Of a stretch of DNA of 64,000 bases, positions 44,941-56,832 are shown in pieces (within the stretch, counting starts at the first letter, position 1; each line of letters starts with the position of its first letter). The translations under genes and the position numbers were made by a program. The notes under the pieces were generated by a model. That model was not told the DNA's origin, did no database searches, and was given only the letters and a program-made list of their open reading frames with translations. The stretch is from Rhabditophanes sp. KR3021. Lineage: Eukaryota; Nematoda; Chromadorea; Rhabditida; Alloionematidae. The stretch spans positions 1,798,001-1,862,000 of the forward strand of contig CAUJLY010000001.1 in the NCBI GenBank assembly GCA_963281155.1. The letters run 5' to 3'.

Positions 44941-47284
44941 TTAACTGGATTTTGGATTTTCCTCTAACATTTTGGGAGCTTCATAACCAGTAGAATTGGT
45001 GCAGGCTCTTCTTTTGATACAAGCTCCTGTAGCATTTCTGACATAGCCGAGATTTTTAGGACATTCACAGGTTGGAGTTGAACAAACATTGGTGCAATTT
45101 AATTTCTTTTTAAAACATGTATCCTCGCATACGTTTCCACAATCATTGATGACCTCGTTTTTAGGGCAAGCTAATTGTGTTTCAATTGCTTTTCCTTCAT
45201 CTTCAATTACCTCTTGTTTAGAATCTATTTTCGGTAAGCAAGAGGCAGTTGTACAATTTTCTTGGTCAATTGTCGTCGTAATATCAGGTGCATGTCCCAC
45301 TATCATTTCAGTTGGTATGATACTAACATTCTTTTCATAAATCAAATCATCGATTTCATTTTTAGCAGGAGGTGGTGAAATAGTTGCAATTTGTTTAACA
45401 ACTTTCGTAGTCACCAAATCATCCATCACAATAATTTCAGCTTCATTTGTTTTCTGAGTTGTAATTAACACTGGATTAATGGTTATATTTTTAGTAATTG
45501 GAATAGCTTTTGTTTTAATAGATTGAAGTGGAATAACATTACAAGAACTTCCTACGCATTCACTATATAATGTATTTGAAGTAACTGGAACGGGTTGGAT
45601 GGCTTTTTCGATTCCGAAAGAATCGCATTCACTCTTTTTGACACAATCTCCGTACTGATTGTAAGCCATTTGATTTGTGCAGTAACATCCTGAATGTCTA
45701 CAAAGATCTGGGCAAAAGGCCGGAGCCATCCCACATTCATTTTCACAAGTTCCACAAACTAAGAATACTTTATTTTTCGGACAATTCTTTTGAAATTTTG
45801 AAGGTGGTTGATTATCTTTTGAAATTTCTATTTGCTCAACTTTTGTTTGCTCAGCAGATGGAGATGGTCTTTGTCTATTTTGTTCAATAGATGTTTCGTA
45901 GATTTGGGTCATAACTTTTGGTTTGATAGTTCTTTGTTGAGTAAATGGCATTGGTTTTTGTTGATTTAGTTTTTCACGTGGCGACTGATAAAGTGCAGCT
46001 ATTAATTGAGATTGTTCATGGATATTCGTTTCTTGGAGCTGTTGTGGGTGTTTTAGAATAATCTTTTCTTGCAACTGTCGTGGGTGCTTTAGAATAACCT
46101 TTTCTTGATAATGTTGGGGGTGTTTTTGAATGATTGTCTCTTGGAATTGCTGAGGTTGATTTACTCCCTGTACAATTCTTTTTTGAAATTGTTGAAGCTG
46201 ATTACTTTTTTGTACAATTCTTATTTGAAATTGTTGAGATTTATTACCTTCTTGTACAATTTTTCTTTGCTGAATATATTGGACTTTTTGAATTGGGGAA
46301 ATTCTTCTTTGTTGAAAGAAACGAGGAGTTATTATTCTTTGTTGGGATTGATTCTTTTGATAAATGATTCCTTGACTTTGTTGAAATGAGCGTTGCCTCG
46401 GCGTTGGCATTCTAGGCATGGATTTTCTTTCCTGAATAACATGAATTTGTTGCTTCGGTTCAATTCTTTTCTCATAAATAATTTCTTGACGTGGTGGAAG
46501 TATGACTCGATGAGTAAGTGCTTGTTGTTTGGGTAGAAAGTAAACTTTCTTTTGAGCTCCTTTTGGTTGAATAATTAGTTGTCTAATTTCAGACTCTGCA
46601 ACTTCAACAGATTTGGGTTGTTTAAAATGATGATTGAAGGTTGATTTAGTATTAGTAACCTTTTTCAATATAGGCTTTGGTTTCAGTATTTTCTTGTCAT
46701 CTTTATGTCCACTATACTGATCTATCAAATTATCGTGAGTTGGAATCGCTTTCTTATTTTGAATTGTTTTCTTGCCAACTAATTTTAAATCATTATCGTG
46801 TGATGTGGTTGGCGAAATATGTTTAATTTGCTGAACGGGTGTAATCCTTCTAACGTTATTTATTTTAGGTGATGTCAGTTCAATATTGGTACGAATAATT
46901 CCTTGTCTTGGGCGATTTTGTACAATTTGTTGATTGGTTTGCTGAATCATGACTTTCTTTCGATTGATGACTTTAGGGCAATTTACTTTAAGAATGCAAT
47001 TATCTTTATGATCTCTGGCAGTATTTCCAAAACAGAAACACCCAGGTGAGCAACCCGTGCTTTCACAGAGGGATTCTTTGTGTCCACAAATATTTTCACA
47101 TTTTCCACAAATCAAGAAAATTTCATTCTTTGAACACATCATTTGAAAATTCCTTTGGGAAGCTCTAGACAAAATTTGATGTAAAATAACTTCCTTAATA
47201 CAAACTGCTAACAAACAGATAAAAATCTAAATCCCAACATTATTAAGAAAACCAAACTAAATAACTTACTAGATTAAGCCCCAT
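44941..47284 (-). CDS. large Gln-rich secreted protein with three TIL domains
   Basis: Exon 1 is 15 nt (47284-47270); exon 2 is 47226-44941; 766 aa. Signal peptide IFICLLAVC, then TIL domain 1 (CSKNEIFLICGKCENIC...CP), a long Gln/Arg/Lys/Pro-rich arm (about residues 80-490) with degenerate repeats (FQ-RIVQ and HPQ-QEKIILK types), TIL domain 2 (CPKNKVFLVCGTCENEC...CD), a Thr/Val linker and TIL domain 3 (CPKNEVINDCGNVCEDTC...CT). Likely an extracellular matrix-associated protein with the same final TIL layout as the gene at 42276, but the arm is unrelated in repeat unit. Confidence 0.87.
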
Positions 47285-47853
47285 TCTAGATTAACCAAAA
47301 GCAACTACACACTATTAATTCTACTATCAATTTCCTTTATATAGCCCCACAAATTGCAAATTAACTCTCAAAAAACTCCAATTGATATTACTACAGATTC
47401 TTTGTAATTTTAAATGAAATTGTTTTTGCATAAAAAAGTTTAGTGTTACTGACTAATCACCTTGTTTTAAAAGTAGTAAGTTTTTGGTGATATTAAATTC
47501 AATTGATAACAGGTAGTTTGATTTAAATTATTATTAAATTTCGGTTTAGTGTAAAAGTCACACGATTGTATGGTTTGAAAGTGAAGGACATTTGTGCAGG
47601 TTCAGAAAGTTGTTTTTTGTAAAAAAGGTAATTTAATATTAAATACATATCAAGGTTAATATTGCGTTGACTTCTAAACTTATTTTTCGTGTTTTGATTA
47701 AATATGGAAATATATTACCTGAGAATAACTATAGATAACAATAAATAATGATAAATAATAGTAAGAGGTTGTATTATTTATCTAAACTCCCCCAATATCA
47801 TAAAAATACCTTAATTTATGACACCAGCACCTTGCTCTTAAAAGCAAAAAAGA
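47285..47853. other. intergenic, nothing recognised
   Basis: Upstream region of the large TIL gene and spacer to the tRNAs. No ORF or repeat stands out. Confidence 0.5.
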
Positions 47854-47926
47854 TGCTCCGTGTGAGGCTCGAACTCACGACCTTCAGATTATGAGACTGA
47901 CGCGCTGCCGGCTGCGCCAACGAAGC
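47854..47926 (-). tRNA. tRNA-Met (CAT), elongator
   Basis: 73-nt cloverleaf, anticodon loop CTCATAA, T loop TTCGAGC, acceptor GCTTCGT/ACGGAGC. Elongator type judged from the body. Confidence 0.93.
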
Positions 47927-48050
47927 AGACATGTGGCTTTTATAATTCAGAGTGACATAAAAAAATTAAATTTGTTATTCCGAAAATGATAAAAATATGG
48001 CAACTTATTTAAAAAAATTAAGTGTTTAAATAAATGCAAAAAGTTTTGGT

Positions 48051-48123
48051 AGCCCGATACGGGGCTCGAACCCGTGACAGCCAGATTAAGAGTCTGGTGC
48101 TCTACCGACTGAGCTAACCGGGC
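48051..48123 (-). tRNA. tRNA-Lys (CTT)
   Basis: 73-nt cloverleaf, anticodon loop CTCTTAA, T loop TTCGAGC, acceptor GCCCGGT/ATCGGGC with one G-U pair. Confidence 0.93.
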
Positions 48124-48282
48124 ATGTGTATGTAAGAAAATTACGTGTGCATGAAGTGAGTACTTATTTTGTAACAATACAATCGAACTTATGACAACAT
48201 ATTATTTAAAATACCAACATTTTTAAGCTAGAGTTATTTCAAATAAATTGATATTCGATCAAAATATTACTGAATCAGATGT

Positions 48283-48663
48283 CTAATTATCGTCAATACA
48301 AGTATCATACTGGGTGCAGTAATTATTCTTTCCACAAAATTCACATGCACTAAATCCAGCTTCGAATTGACTGTAAAGACTATCAATATGAGCTCTGACC
48401 AATTGGATGCATAGAATTATGTCTTGACTAGTGAATTGCTTGTCTTTCCTGTTATGACAATTGAACTGATTTGTACATCCAACTTGTCCTCCAAAAGAAT
48501 AACATAGACTAGTTAAATCAGTTAGAAGAGAAGATTCGGGTTCTCCATTTCCGAATTTCGTTTGAGCTGTTGAAATGACTTCATGGCAAATGATACAACT
48601 GTCCGATTCAGCAGCAATGCTTGAAATGGTCAAAAAACAAATAGCAATAAATAATTTATTCAT
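48283..48663 (-). CDS. saposin-like secreted protein
   Basis: Intronless 126-aa protein with a signal peptide (MNKLFIAICFLTISSIAA) and one saposin-B-like module. CIICHEVISTAQ opens the module, Cys pairs sit at CYSFGGQVGC and the C-terminal CEFCGKNNYC closes it, with amphipathic helices between. Such proteins bind lipid or permeabilise membranes, and nematode spp genes act in gut and immunity. Spacing of the Cys is not a perfect SapB match. No neighbouring relative. Confidence 0.7.
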   Translation of the reverse strand: MNKLFIAICFLTISSIAAESDSCIICHEVISTAQTKFGNGEPESSLLTDLTSLCYSFGGQVGCTNQFNCHNRKDKQFTSQDIILCIQLVRAHIDSLYSQFEAGFSACEFCGKNNYCTQYDTCIDDN

Positions 48664-49158
48664 CTCTAATTAAATGTAATATCAAATGAAAATCATTATC
48701 CTTTTATACATGAGATTATGACGAGTATCTGTGCTTGAGCTTATTCTTATCAATTAATTTGATTGCTCGAACTTTATCACAAAATAACAATTTCATGACA
48801 CATTTTCAATACTGATTACAAAAATATGTAGTTTCATTGAAATTAATTGTAACATGAACTAAATATCGTTCAAAACGCATAAACAAGCAATTCAATTTTG
48901 TGATAAAGAACAATTTGATGTGCCATTAGCGGCAAAGCTTAAACTTGATACTGTACTCATCACTTTCTTTGCCAATCAAAACATATGCAAAAGTGACTAT
49001 TGTTGAATACATACAAATCACAAAAAAATGCACAATATGTGTTGAATAGGGCCCGAAAAAATATTATTTGTTGTCAAAAAGCTTCGCAATGTATCCGTTT
49101 TCTATTTATTGCATCAATCATCTGATATAAACTATTTTCAATCGTACTATTCTCCGAA
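48664..49158. other. intergenic with a possible broken receptor tail
   Basis: Promoter of the saposin-like gene. On the minus strand near 48960-49080 a short hydrophobic stretch follows the truncated receptor, but it does not match the missing half. Confidence 0.35.
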
Positions 49159-49647
49159 CTAGATAAAATGATTAACTTTTCTTATACCATCTGATGTTAA
49201 ATAAGCTGACTCGAAACAAGCTAATCCGATGCCAAAACCGAATGAGATTGAAATCATGACGAGTATAATTATTTTGACTCCTTTCAAAGAAAAGACACGA
49301 GTGCTATACGCATGTGGCTTCTGAATAGCAATGCATCTGTTGAGGGCAATTGTGAAACATGACATTTCAAACAAGGTGCATATCATATATCCAAGGCGAG
49401 CAGTCCGCTCATTTGATTTAAAAAAATCAGTTAACATTCCCCATCGCGGAAGCATGAGGAGGCATGTTTCAAAGATAAAGTAAGAATTTGCTACGACTCC
49501 ATCAATCAAAATAAAAGGATAAAATTCAGGAGAGTGCCTTTTACTTCCTTGATACAACTGAATGGCCAATCTAACTGTCAAAGTAGAATAAACAATGAAA
49601 GTAGGTACCTTATAGGCAAGAACAATAATCTCAGTAACACTTAGCAT
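49159..49647 (-). pseudogene. Srg-type chemoreceptor, truncated after TM4
   Basis: Starts at 49647 with MLSVTEIIVLAYKVPTF, closely parallel to the intact receptor at 50854-51874, through the FPFILIDGVVANSYF and CFTIALNRCIAI regions and TM4. It ends at ESAYLTSDGIRKVNHFI, where the sister continues YDPVFAPDPK. TM5-TM7 and the tail are absent downstream, so the gene is a 5' fragment or the 3' part was deleted. Confidence 0.75.
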
Positions 49648-50853
49648 GATAATATATTTTAAAATAATGAAGCTTTCTCAATAATAAGTGGATGTGTAAA
49701 ACATATATTTATACAAAATATCCATTAAACCAAATCTTACTACGTCTTTCATGTTTTAGAAAAACATTTGCTACAAGGATCGCTGAGTAAGGACATCGAC
49801 CTTATATAAGTAACAACTAAAACACATTAAATTATTCTAGACATATATACTTTATCGGTATATTGGATATCATTATTTTGAATGAGCATATTTCATGTAA
49901 TTGTGTGTGCTTATTGCAACATTAGTTTTATGAAATAAAATCGTGCATTCATTGAAAGTATTTCTTTTATTTGGGTTTGCATTTTTTGGCAAATAAGGGA
50001 GAGGTATTCTATTAATAATTAGTAGGTTGTTGGCTTATGGTGTGCATGTTTAAGTAAAGATGCGTCATCTTTCAAACATACCTCTTTCCAGGGCTAACTT
50101 CAGGAAAGAAAACATGTTACCCAAACAACACATCACTGAAGTATCTTTATTCATTCATCAAAATGACCAACTCATCCATGTTTTCTCGTTTAATGTATTA
50201 ACATCCCCTTATGTTCTCAACCCTAAGATTTACATTTATTTACAGACATCTTAATTAGGACAGTAAATCCAAGTTAAATAGAATATCTGTAAGTTATTTT
50301 ATATGTTGTAACACATTTATTCATCGTTCTAGACCTAGTTTTAAATAAAAGAGTTATATAAAAGCCAAGAAAATGTAGTAAGATTGTTAAGTACTTTGTG
50401 CATACATCATTAGGCAAAAAGTTACATTTTTACTTTTAAGAAGGTTGGTCGGTTATTGTTTAGATTATGTATTGTTTTGTGTATAGACGGGTTATTTTTT
50501 TGTTTAAGGAGTGCGGAATTAAATGCATTCAAATGGAATATTTTGTGATTATTGAGGCAATAAATGATGACGCGATTGAGCTCATAAATATTTGCAAATT
50601 TAAATTTGTGAAATAGAACCAAATTGAACTTTATGAAATAGAATTAGATTAACTTCCTGAGATAGATTAGGACGAAATTGGTGGTTCATTCCAAAATAAA
50701 GATGAATATATTCATTTTAACTATAAAACCTCTCGAACCTTTTTGATATACAAAATCATACCTTTAATGATCGATCATTTGCTATTTAACTGATAGGGTG
50801 TAATTTTATTAGAAGATATAGAATGATTTTACGTAAATACAAAAATGATTTTA
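49648..50853. other. intergenic, nothing recognised
   Basis: 1.2 kb of AT-rich sequence between the Srg genes. Short open frames (50060-50254, 50422-50622) show no protein-like signal. Confidence 0.45.
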
Positions 50854-51874
50854 TTATCTATTTTGATTATGTCGCTGAGTACTTCTTTGTGTTGCTGTGG
50901 TATTATGAAGATTGTTTGGAAGTGAGGGTACTCCACCAGAACTTTGAGTCGGAATTTTTCCATAAAATGGAATAATTAAAATTCTGAGGTCTTTACTAAA
51001 AATAAATTAAGTAAAAATTATATTCGCTTATAGCTTACTTGATAATTATATTAAAGTAAAATCTTGCAGTAGTACACAGGTCCATTATGAAAGGAAAAGC
51101 CGTTAGTGTCAATGAAACCAAGCTAGGTGAATTTATATTATATGCAATGGCTGCAGTTATGTAGTAGCATTGAAACAATAAAAAGGTAAGAAAGCTGATG
51201 AAACTATAAACAATCAAATTGACTTTTACTTTTTGTGCTTTCAGGGCCTCGGAATTCATCTTTGATATTCTTATAATTGTTAATAAGTTCAAAACTCCAG
51301 ACGAGATAATCAAGAATAGTGGATAGCCAATTGAGTAAACGTACTTATAATAGGTGAGTTTTGGATCTGGAGCAAAGACGGGATCATATCTAATTCCATT
51401 GGAAGAAATGTAATACGATTCAAACAATGCCAATCCAATCCCAAAACAAGTTGAAATTAATACACAAACAGAGATTATTATTTTGACGCCCCTTGCTGTA
51501 AAAATGGTGGCCCCGTATGCATGCGGTTTATGAATCGCAATATATCTGTTTAAAGCTATGGTAAAACATGAAATTTGAAACATAGTGCATATTAGAAGCT
51601 CAATGCAAAAGTATCCAAATCTAGCTGTCCATGCATTTGATTTAAAGAAAAATGTAAAGATTCCCCATCGGGGGAAAAGTAGTAGTATCAATTCGATAAG
51701 GAAATAAGAATTAGCGATGATCCCATCAACCAAAATGAATGGATAATATTCATGTGGGTATCTTCTGTTAACTCTATACAATTGGTAAGCCAGCCTGACC
51801 GTCAAAGTCGAATAAAGCAGAAATGTCGGAATTTTGTAGGAAAGTACAATAATTTCAGAAGGAGACAACACCAT
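50854..51874 (-). CDS. Srg-type chemoreceptor
   Basis: Exon 1 (51874-51039) encodes seven TM helices and exon 2 (50995-50854) adds a Ser/Thr/Asn-rich cytoplasmic tail (PSLPNNLHNTTATQRST); 325 aa joined in phase (IIN to KDLRIL). Key stretches: YPFILVDGIIANSYFL in TM2 and CFTIALNRYIAIHKPHAY after TM3 (an NRY-like site), and TM5 begins YPLFLIISSGVLN. Srg-superfamily assignment comes from layout, the NRYIA motif and the sister copy at 49159. Sensory GPCR function is inferred. Confidence 0.85.
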
Positions 51875-52438
51875 CTTGGAACAATTTTAACGAATAAGTT
51901 AGTTAAAAGTGTTTAACGTGAGTAAGGTAAATGTTTTTGGCATGAGTATTTAATACAGTTTTTAATTGCTTTATTTGGTCTTTCATAATTTATAAAAATG
52001 AAATTGTGCATTCATTAAAATCTTATCGTTCTTTCTAAAGATTTGCATGTCTTGTGCCAACATCTCAGTGTGTTTTTATTTATTCTTATTAATAATTTGT
52101 GGTCGTTATGGCGTGCGTGAGAAAAACGACTTGGTCATGGAAGTTAGTTCTCGGTTGATTACTTATTTTTGTCGGTGTAGAAAATATACATAGTCAGTAA
52201 TTGTAGTTAATTATGATTCACTTACAACTTAATCAAAAAATATTGCTCTTTGATGTTAGCTAAAATAGAGATTGAACTATACATTTGTTTTAGATATTGT
52301 AGGATGATTTACGTTCATAGAAATCATATTGAAAGTTAATTTGCATCTATTTGTAATGAACTTGATAATTAACAGCAGAAAAGACTCAAATTTGTATTGA
52401 AAAAATAATTAATCACGTAACTAGAAAACAAAAACCTA
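51875..52438. other. intergenic, nothing recognised
   Basis: Promoter of the Srg gene and flank to tRNA-Lys. No other signal. Confidence 0.5.
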
Positions 52439-52511
52439 AGCCCCCCGCGGGGCTCGAACCCGCGACCGTTAGATTAAAAGTCTAACGCTCTACCAATTGA
52501 GCTAGGGAGGC
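52439..52511 (-). tRNA. tRNA-Lys (TTT)
   Basis: 73-nt cloverleaf, anticodon loop CTTTTAA, T loop TTCGAGC on CGCGG/CCGCG, acceptor GCCTCCC/GGGGGGC with one G-U. Confidence 0.93.
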
Positions 52512-52992
52512 ATATTAATAAAAGTTCATTTAAATGCCCAACTTATCTTTTTACAAGAGTTTTTATTCTCACTGTTATTGTAACATTTGTGGATAATTTA
52601 AGCCATCCTTTAAACCATTTGTTAATTGTATTCTTCAATTGTAACGTAAGAATAACTCATAATAGAAGAATAACACTTATAATTCTGAGGACAGTATCAT
52701 GTAAATATTATTTACAATTATTTACATTCCCAGACTAATTGCATTTAAGATTATTAATAAAAACAAACAAATTTTGTCCAAAAATAATTTGATTTAAAGT
52801 ATTTATTTAGTTCAAATTTATTACCTCATTATTGTGCCGGAAACAATTTGACAATAAAAAAGTTTATGGATACTTTAGTGAATTGAAATCAATGTTTTTG
52901 ATAGACATTTAATTGAGCAATTATAATTTAGGTATAAAATAAATGATTTAACAATTTTGTCTTATGTATCCTTGTTTGATTAAAAAATTTAA
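52512..52992 (+). promoter_or_regulatory. upstream region of tandem receptor 1 with shared elements
   Basis: The block GCCGGAAACAATTTGACAAT (52836-52869) is a diverged version of GCGGAAATAATTTG... upstream of receptors 2 and 3. The TATAAAAT at 52933-52940 is followed by AAATGATT, as upstream of receptor 2. Both lie within 160 bp of the start ATG. Confidence 0.55.
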
Positions 52993-53976
52993 ATGCAGAT
53001 TTCAACGATAATAAATTTATTAACATTTTCTGTAACAATGTTTTTAAATATCAATTGCATTTCACTGTATAAATATTATCCAATAAACGGATATATCGCA
53101 ATGACATTTACTCAATTTATTTTTGATTCACTTTTTGCTATATTAAGTTTAGTTGTGAGAATTGAGGTGATTATAATGGATGAATATTTGATTCTTCATT
53201 TAGTTTATTCATATATGTATGATCTCAGTTATAATATCTACATGTACATGGTATTTTGTTGGTACACATTTTGTTACGGGAACATAGGACTCATAATTAT
53301 TATTTTGATTATGAGATATTTTCAAATAGTTAAATCCCAAACTATGAAGTTTAAACATTTTATTTATGGATGTATTGGCACTTTAATTTTTCCCATTATC
53401 ATTAATGTCAATTTGTGCCTAGCATTTGATAATTTAGTTCCATTAGACATAGCCTACCAGCTCAAAATAAATGGAACGTATAAAAATGATCTAATTCTTC
53501 CAAACACAAAAAGTTTAGCAATGCCAATGTTTTCATGGAAGTTCTATTCTGCTTTGAGTGGGTATATGGTCTACTTAGTCATTAACTATACTATTGTTGT
53601 ATTCACCTATATTACATTTAAAAGATTTATGGAAGATAATATATCGGCAATGTCTACACTAACACGCAAAATAAATATCGAATTTAATAGAATTTTATTA
53701 ATTCAATGCGGAAGTCCATTAATAGTCGGAGTTCCATTAATTATCTACATCATATCATTACTCACAAAATCGACATGGGATGAAGGAGGAATTGTTATTG
53801 TTTCTTTACTTACTGCAACTCCAATAATCAACGCAACGGCGTTTCTTTGTTTCAGTTCAAAAAATCGTGCTATTTTAAGAGCAAGAATAGGCAATGTTGT
53901 TAATACTGTTTACCCAGGAACAATTAATATTATTCAAGTGGCTCCTGTTAATTCAACAATATTATTTCCTGTGTAA
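52993..53976 (+). CDS. tandem 7TM chemoreceptor, copy 1
   Basis: Intronless 327-aa receptor with seven hydrophobic helices. Signature stretches shared with copies 2 and 3: NINCISLYKYYP near the start, LMRYFQIVKS after TM3 (MRYFQ in place of DRY), SLAMPMFSWKFY between TM4 and TM5, LTRKINIEFNRILLIQCGSPLIVG before TM6 and ATPIINATAFLCFSSKNR at TM7. Superfamily is probably Str-like, but class is unclear. Copies 2 and 3 follow at 55.8 and 57.4 kb on the same strand, so this is a tandem family. No introns is unusual for its neighbours and might reflect retroposition or intron loss. Confidence 0.82.
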   Translation: MQISTIINLLTFSVTMFLNINCISLYKYYPINGYIAMTFTQFIFDSLFAILSLVVRIEVIIMDEYLILHLVYSYMYDLSYNIYMYMVFCWYTFCYGNIGLIIIILIMRYFQIVKSQTMKFKHFIYGCIGTLIFPIIINVNLCLAFDNLVPLDIAYQLKINGTYKNDLILPNTKSLAMPMFSWKFYSALSGYMVYLVINYTIVVFTYITFKRFMEDNISAMSTLTRKINIEFNRILLIQCGSPLIVGVPLIIYIISLLTKSTWDEGGIVIVSLLTATPIINATAFLCFSSKNRAILRARIGNVVNTVYPGTINIIQVAPVNSTILFPV

Positions 53977-55699
53977 GTTTATAATATTTATCATTTTTGT
54001 ATTGTTAATTGCTTAGATAAATAAACTACATATTATTGCTCAATTAAACTTCCTAGCACTTACCATTTTTTAAAACAATTGTTTATGTATATATTTAAAA
54101 AACAGATGACGTTCAATTTAATTACAAAATTAATTACTATCAAGTACATACTTCCAACAAATAAACCCTTTTTATATAAATTTATGAGAATTTAGTAAAG
54201 AAAGTTGACTGAAAAGACAGTTTAAAATCTTTTTTGATGTGATTCGACGTGCATTTTTCATTTTACAAATTATCAAGTAAATACCAAATTATTATCATCA
54301 ATTGCAGAGACTGTGCACATTTATAACAAATTGAAAAATGAATAAAATTCAAAACTTCTGCTTTTACCAGAACATTTTATCTAATTGCATTCTTTTAACT
54401 AATCTAACTTACTCAGCTTACTTATATCCTTTACTTAGTAATTCAACTCGCTTATTTGATTCATTTAAAAAATAAGTCATTTAAGCTAAATTATTGAGAT
54501 GGTGAATTAAGTCGATGGCATTACATACTTTAGCACAATTGTTCGTGTTCTTTGTTATTTTAAAAATAATAAAGCATGATATTCAAATTATCAGACAGTA
54601 CATTGTGGGTGACCATCTTGAAATTGGATTACTTGACAGTTGCTCAAATGAAATTGCAGAAAGATTCAATGATCGAACTAAGTCGACTAATACCCGGTGT
54701 AAGTGTGCAACACTATATGAGCACAGGAATTATTAAGGTAGTTGCTCCAGATTTGTTTTAAACCGTACTTCCTACAAGGATGCAGCACAGAGCATGGAGA
54801 TTTGGCATTTGAACTATGTGATTGACAAAATTTCCTCATCTTTTCTATGTTAAATATACAAAGCATTCGATCAATTACAATTATACTTTATTTTATTTGA
54901 ATAGATATACCCATTGAACATATAACAATCTACATTAAATGTTACAAATCCACTTTATTTATCTTTGAAAATTACAATTTATGATCAAAACTATACCACT
55001 CAAATGACAGTTTATAATCAAAAAGATCTGTTTTAATTAAAATATCCGTTATTTTTTGCAATTATCAGTCATTTCGAATCATCGTTTTAATGAATTCTTC
55101 AACATATTACTAACTTGCTCAGGATTCGAAATAATTTATAAAAGGCATACTTGTAAATTAAGATGATAATAAGGTAAAATGCATTGCAGCCAGAAATAAT
55201 ATAATTTACGGAGAACGGTGCAAATATTTTTCTGCGATAAGATGAATAAGAAGTAAATTACGTAACAGGTCATTTTTAATAATCCATACATTTTTAGTAC
55301 TAATTATTTTACCAATTGTTGAGGCATTATTATCAATGAATGATAAGAAATGGCTGCTTGTATTAAAAGATGACATCATTAATACAAAAGTATCTTGATA
55401 TTTAGCAATAAGATCAGGAGCAGGATATTCTGTTAAATGCCTTCATATTTGACATTTACCAAAAAGTTCAAATGAACTTATCTAAATCACCTTTCAAACA
55501 AAAATATTCGTTATGAAGATAGAGCGTTATTCACATTTTTGACAATGAAAGAATGTAAATATTTGTCTCGATTATATTTCACATCCAGGCATGTGGTAAT
55601 TAAAAACAACGCAAAGTTTCACACAATTGCTTATTTTGATCAAGGTATTTCCTTCTTAAGTTTAATATTAGTATCAAATTACGGATGATGATTGTTTTT
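53977..55699. other. intergenic, possible remnants
   Basis: AT-rich. Two open stretches have protein-like composition without a start or partner: plus 54573-54761 (LSDSTLWVTILKLDYLTVAQ...) and minus about 55210-55450 (YPAPDLIAKYQDTFVLMMSS...). Neither is recognised. They may be retroelement or receptor fragments. Confidence 0.25.
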
Positions 55700-55845
55700 G
55701 CGGAAATAATTTGATGAATAAAGTAAAGAAGGACTTAGATACATGAAATTAGTACTGTTTTGTTGACAAAATTACCCAATTAAAGTCATTAAATATTTAG
55801 TATAAAAGAAATGATTCGGTTCACAAATCCTTATTACTTTTTGAA
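55700..55845 (+). promoter_or_regulatory. upstream region of tandem receptor 2 with shared elements
   Basis: 55700-55734 reads GCGGAAATAATTTGATGAAT followed by AAAGTAAAGAAGGAC, matching copy 3 (57261-57296) and, more loosely, copy 1. TATAAAAGAAATGATT is at 55801. ATG is 45 bp downstream. Confidence 0.6.
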
Positions 55846-56832
55846 ATGGAAATTTCAACAATAATTAATTTACTAATATTTTTTCTGACAATGTTCCTTA
55901 ATATTAACTGCATTTCACTGTATAAGTATTACCCAATTAATGGATACATCGCAATGACATTCACTCAATTCATTTTTGATTCTGTCTTTGCCTTATTTAG
56001 CTTAGTTGCGAGACTTGAATTAATAATAATGGATAAGTATTTAGTATATCATTTAGTTTATTCATATAATTTCGATAATTTGGGCTATTATGGCTATATG
56101 GCTGTGATGTTCGCTTGGTACTCGACTTGTTACGGCAACATTGGACTCATAGTAATCATTTTGGTTATGAGATATTTTCAAATTGTCAAGTCTAAAATCA
56201 TGACCCTAAGACATTATGTTTACGGATGTATGGGTGTTTTGATATTTCCAGCTATTGTAAATCTAAATTTATGTGCTGCATTTGACCAGACACTTCCTTT
56301 AGATATAGCCTACCGATTAAAATTAAATGGAACATATCAAAATGATCTAATTCTTCCAAATACAAAAAGCTTAGCAATGCCCATGAATAGTTGGAAATTT
56401 TACTCTTGTATGACAGGTTATATAATTTATTTGGCAATCAACTATGGTGTTGTCATTTTTACCTATATTACATTTAAAAGATTTATGATTCAAAATCAGG
56501 AGTCCATGTCTTCCTTGACACGTAAAATAAATATCGAATTTAATAGAATTCTGTTAATTCAATGCGGAAGTCCGTTAATTGTCGGACTTCCATTAGTTGT
56601 TTATATTGCATCATTATTCACAAGTTCAACATGGGATGAAGGAGGAACTGTTATTGTTTCTTTACTTACTGCGACTCCAATAATCAACTCAACGGCGTTT
56701 CTTTGTTTCAGTTCGAAGAATCGTATTATTCTGAAGACCAGATTTGAAAATATGATTAACACTTTATGTCTAGGAAAAATTAATATAGTTCAGGTAAAGC
56801 CGATTGAAGCGTCTACAATATTTCCAATTTAA
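55846..56832 (+). CDS. tandem 7TM chemoreceptor, copy 2
   Basis: Intronless, 328 aa, aligned with copies 1 and 3 along its whole length, including KYYPINGYIAMTF, LPLDIAYRLKLNG, GSPLIVGLPLVVY and the STAFLCFSSKNRIILKTRF tail. The middle loop differs (MYDLSYN of copies 1 and 3 is NFDNLGYYGYM here). Intact. Follows copy 1 by 1.9 kb. Confidence 0.82.
   Translation: MEISTIINLLIFFLTMFLNINCISLYKYYPINGYIAMTFTQFIFDSVFALFSLVARLELIIMDKYLVYHLVYSYNFDNLGYYGYMAVMFAWYSTCYGNIGLIVIILVMRYFQIVKSKIMTLRHYVYGCMGVLIFPAIVNLNLCAAFDQTLPLDIAYRLKLNGTYQNDLILPNTKSLAMPMNSWKFYSCMTGYIIYLAINYGVVIFTYITFKRFMIQNQESMSSLTRKINIEFNRILLIQCGSPLIVGLPLVVYIASLFTSSTWDEGGTVIVSLLTATPIINSTAFLCFSSKNRIILKTRFENMINTLCLGKINIVQVKPIEASTIFPI

Noticed and set aside
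46105..46389. Plus-strand hydrophobic ORFs in the large TIL gene
   Set aside because: Antisense of the Gln-rich arm (CAA/CAG read backwards gives Leu).
47947..48177. Minus-strand 76-codon ORF
   Set aside because: Runs straight through the tRNA-Lys gene; a translation artefact of the tRNA.
54515..54761. Possible retroelement polyprotein remnant
   Set aside because: Only about 60 codons and no other retroelement motif nearby; kept as an unknown stretch.
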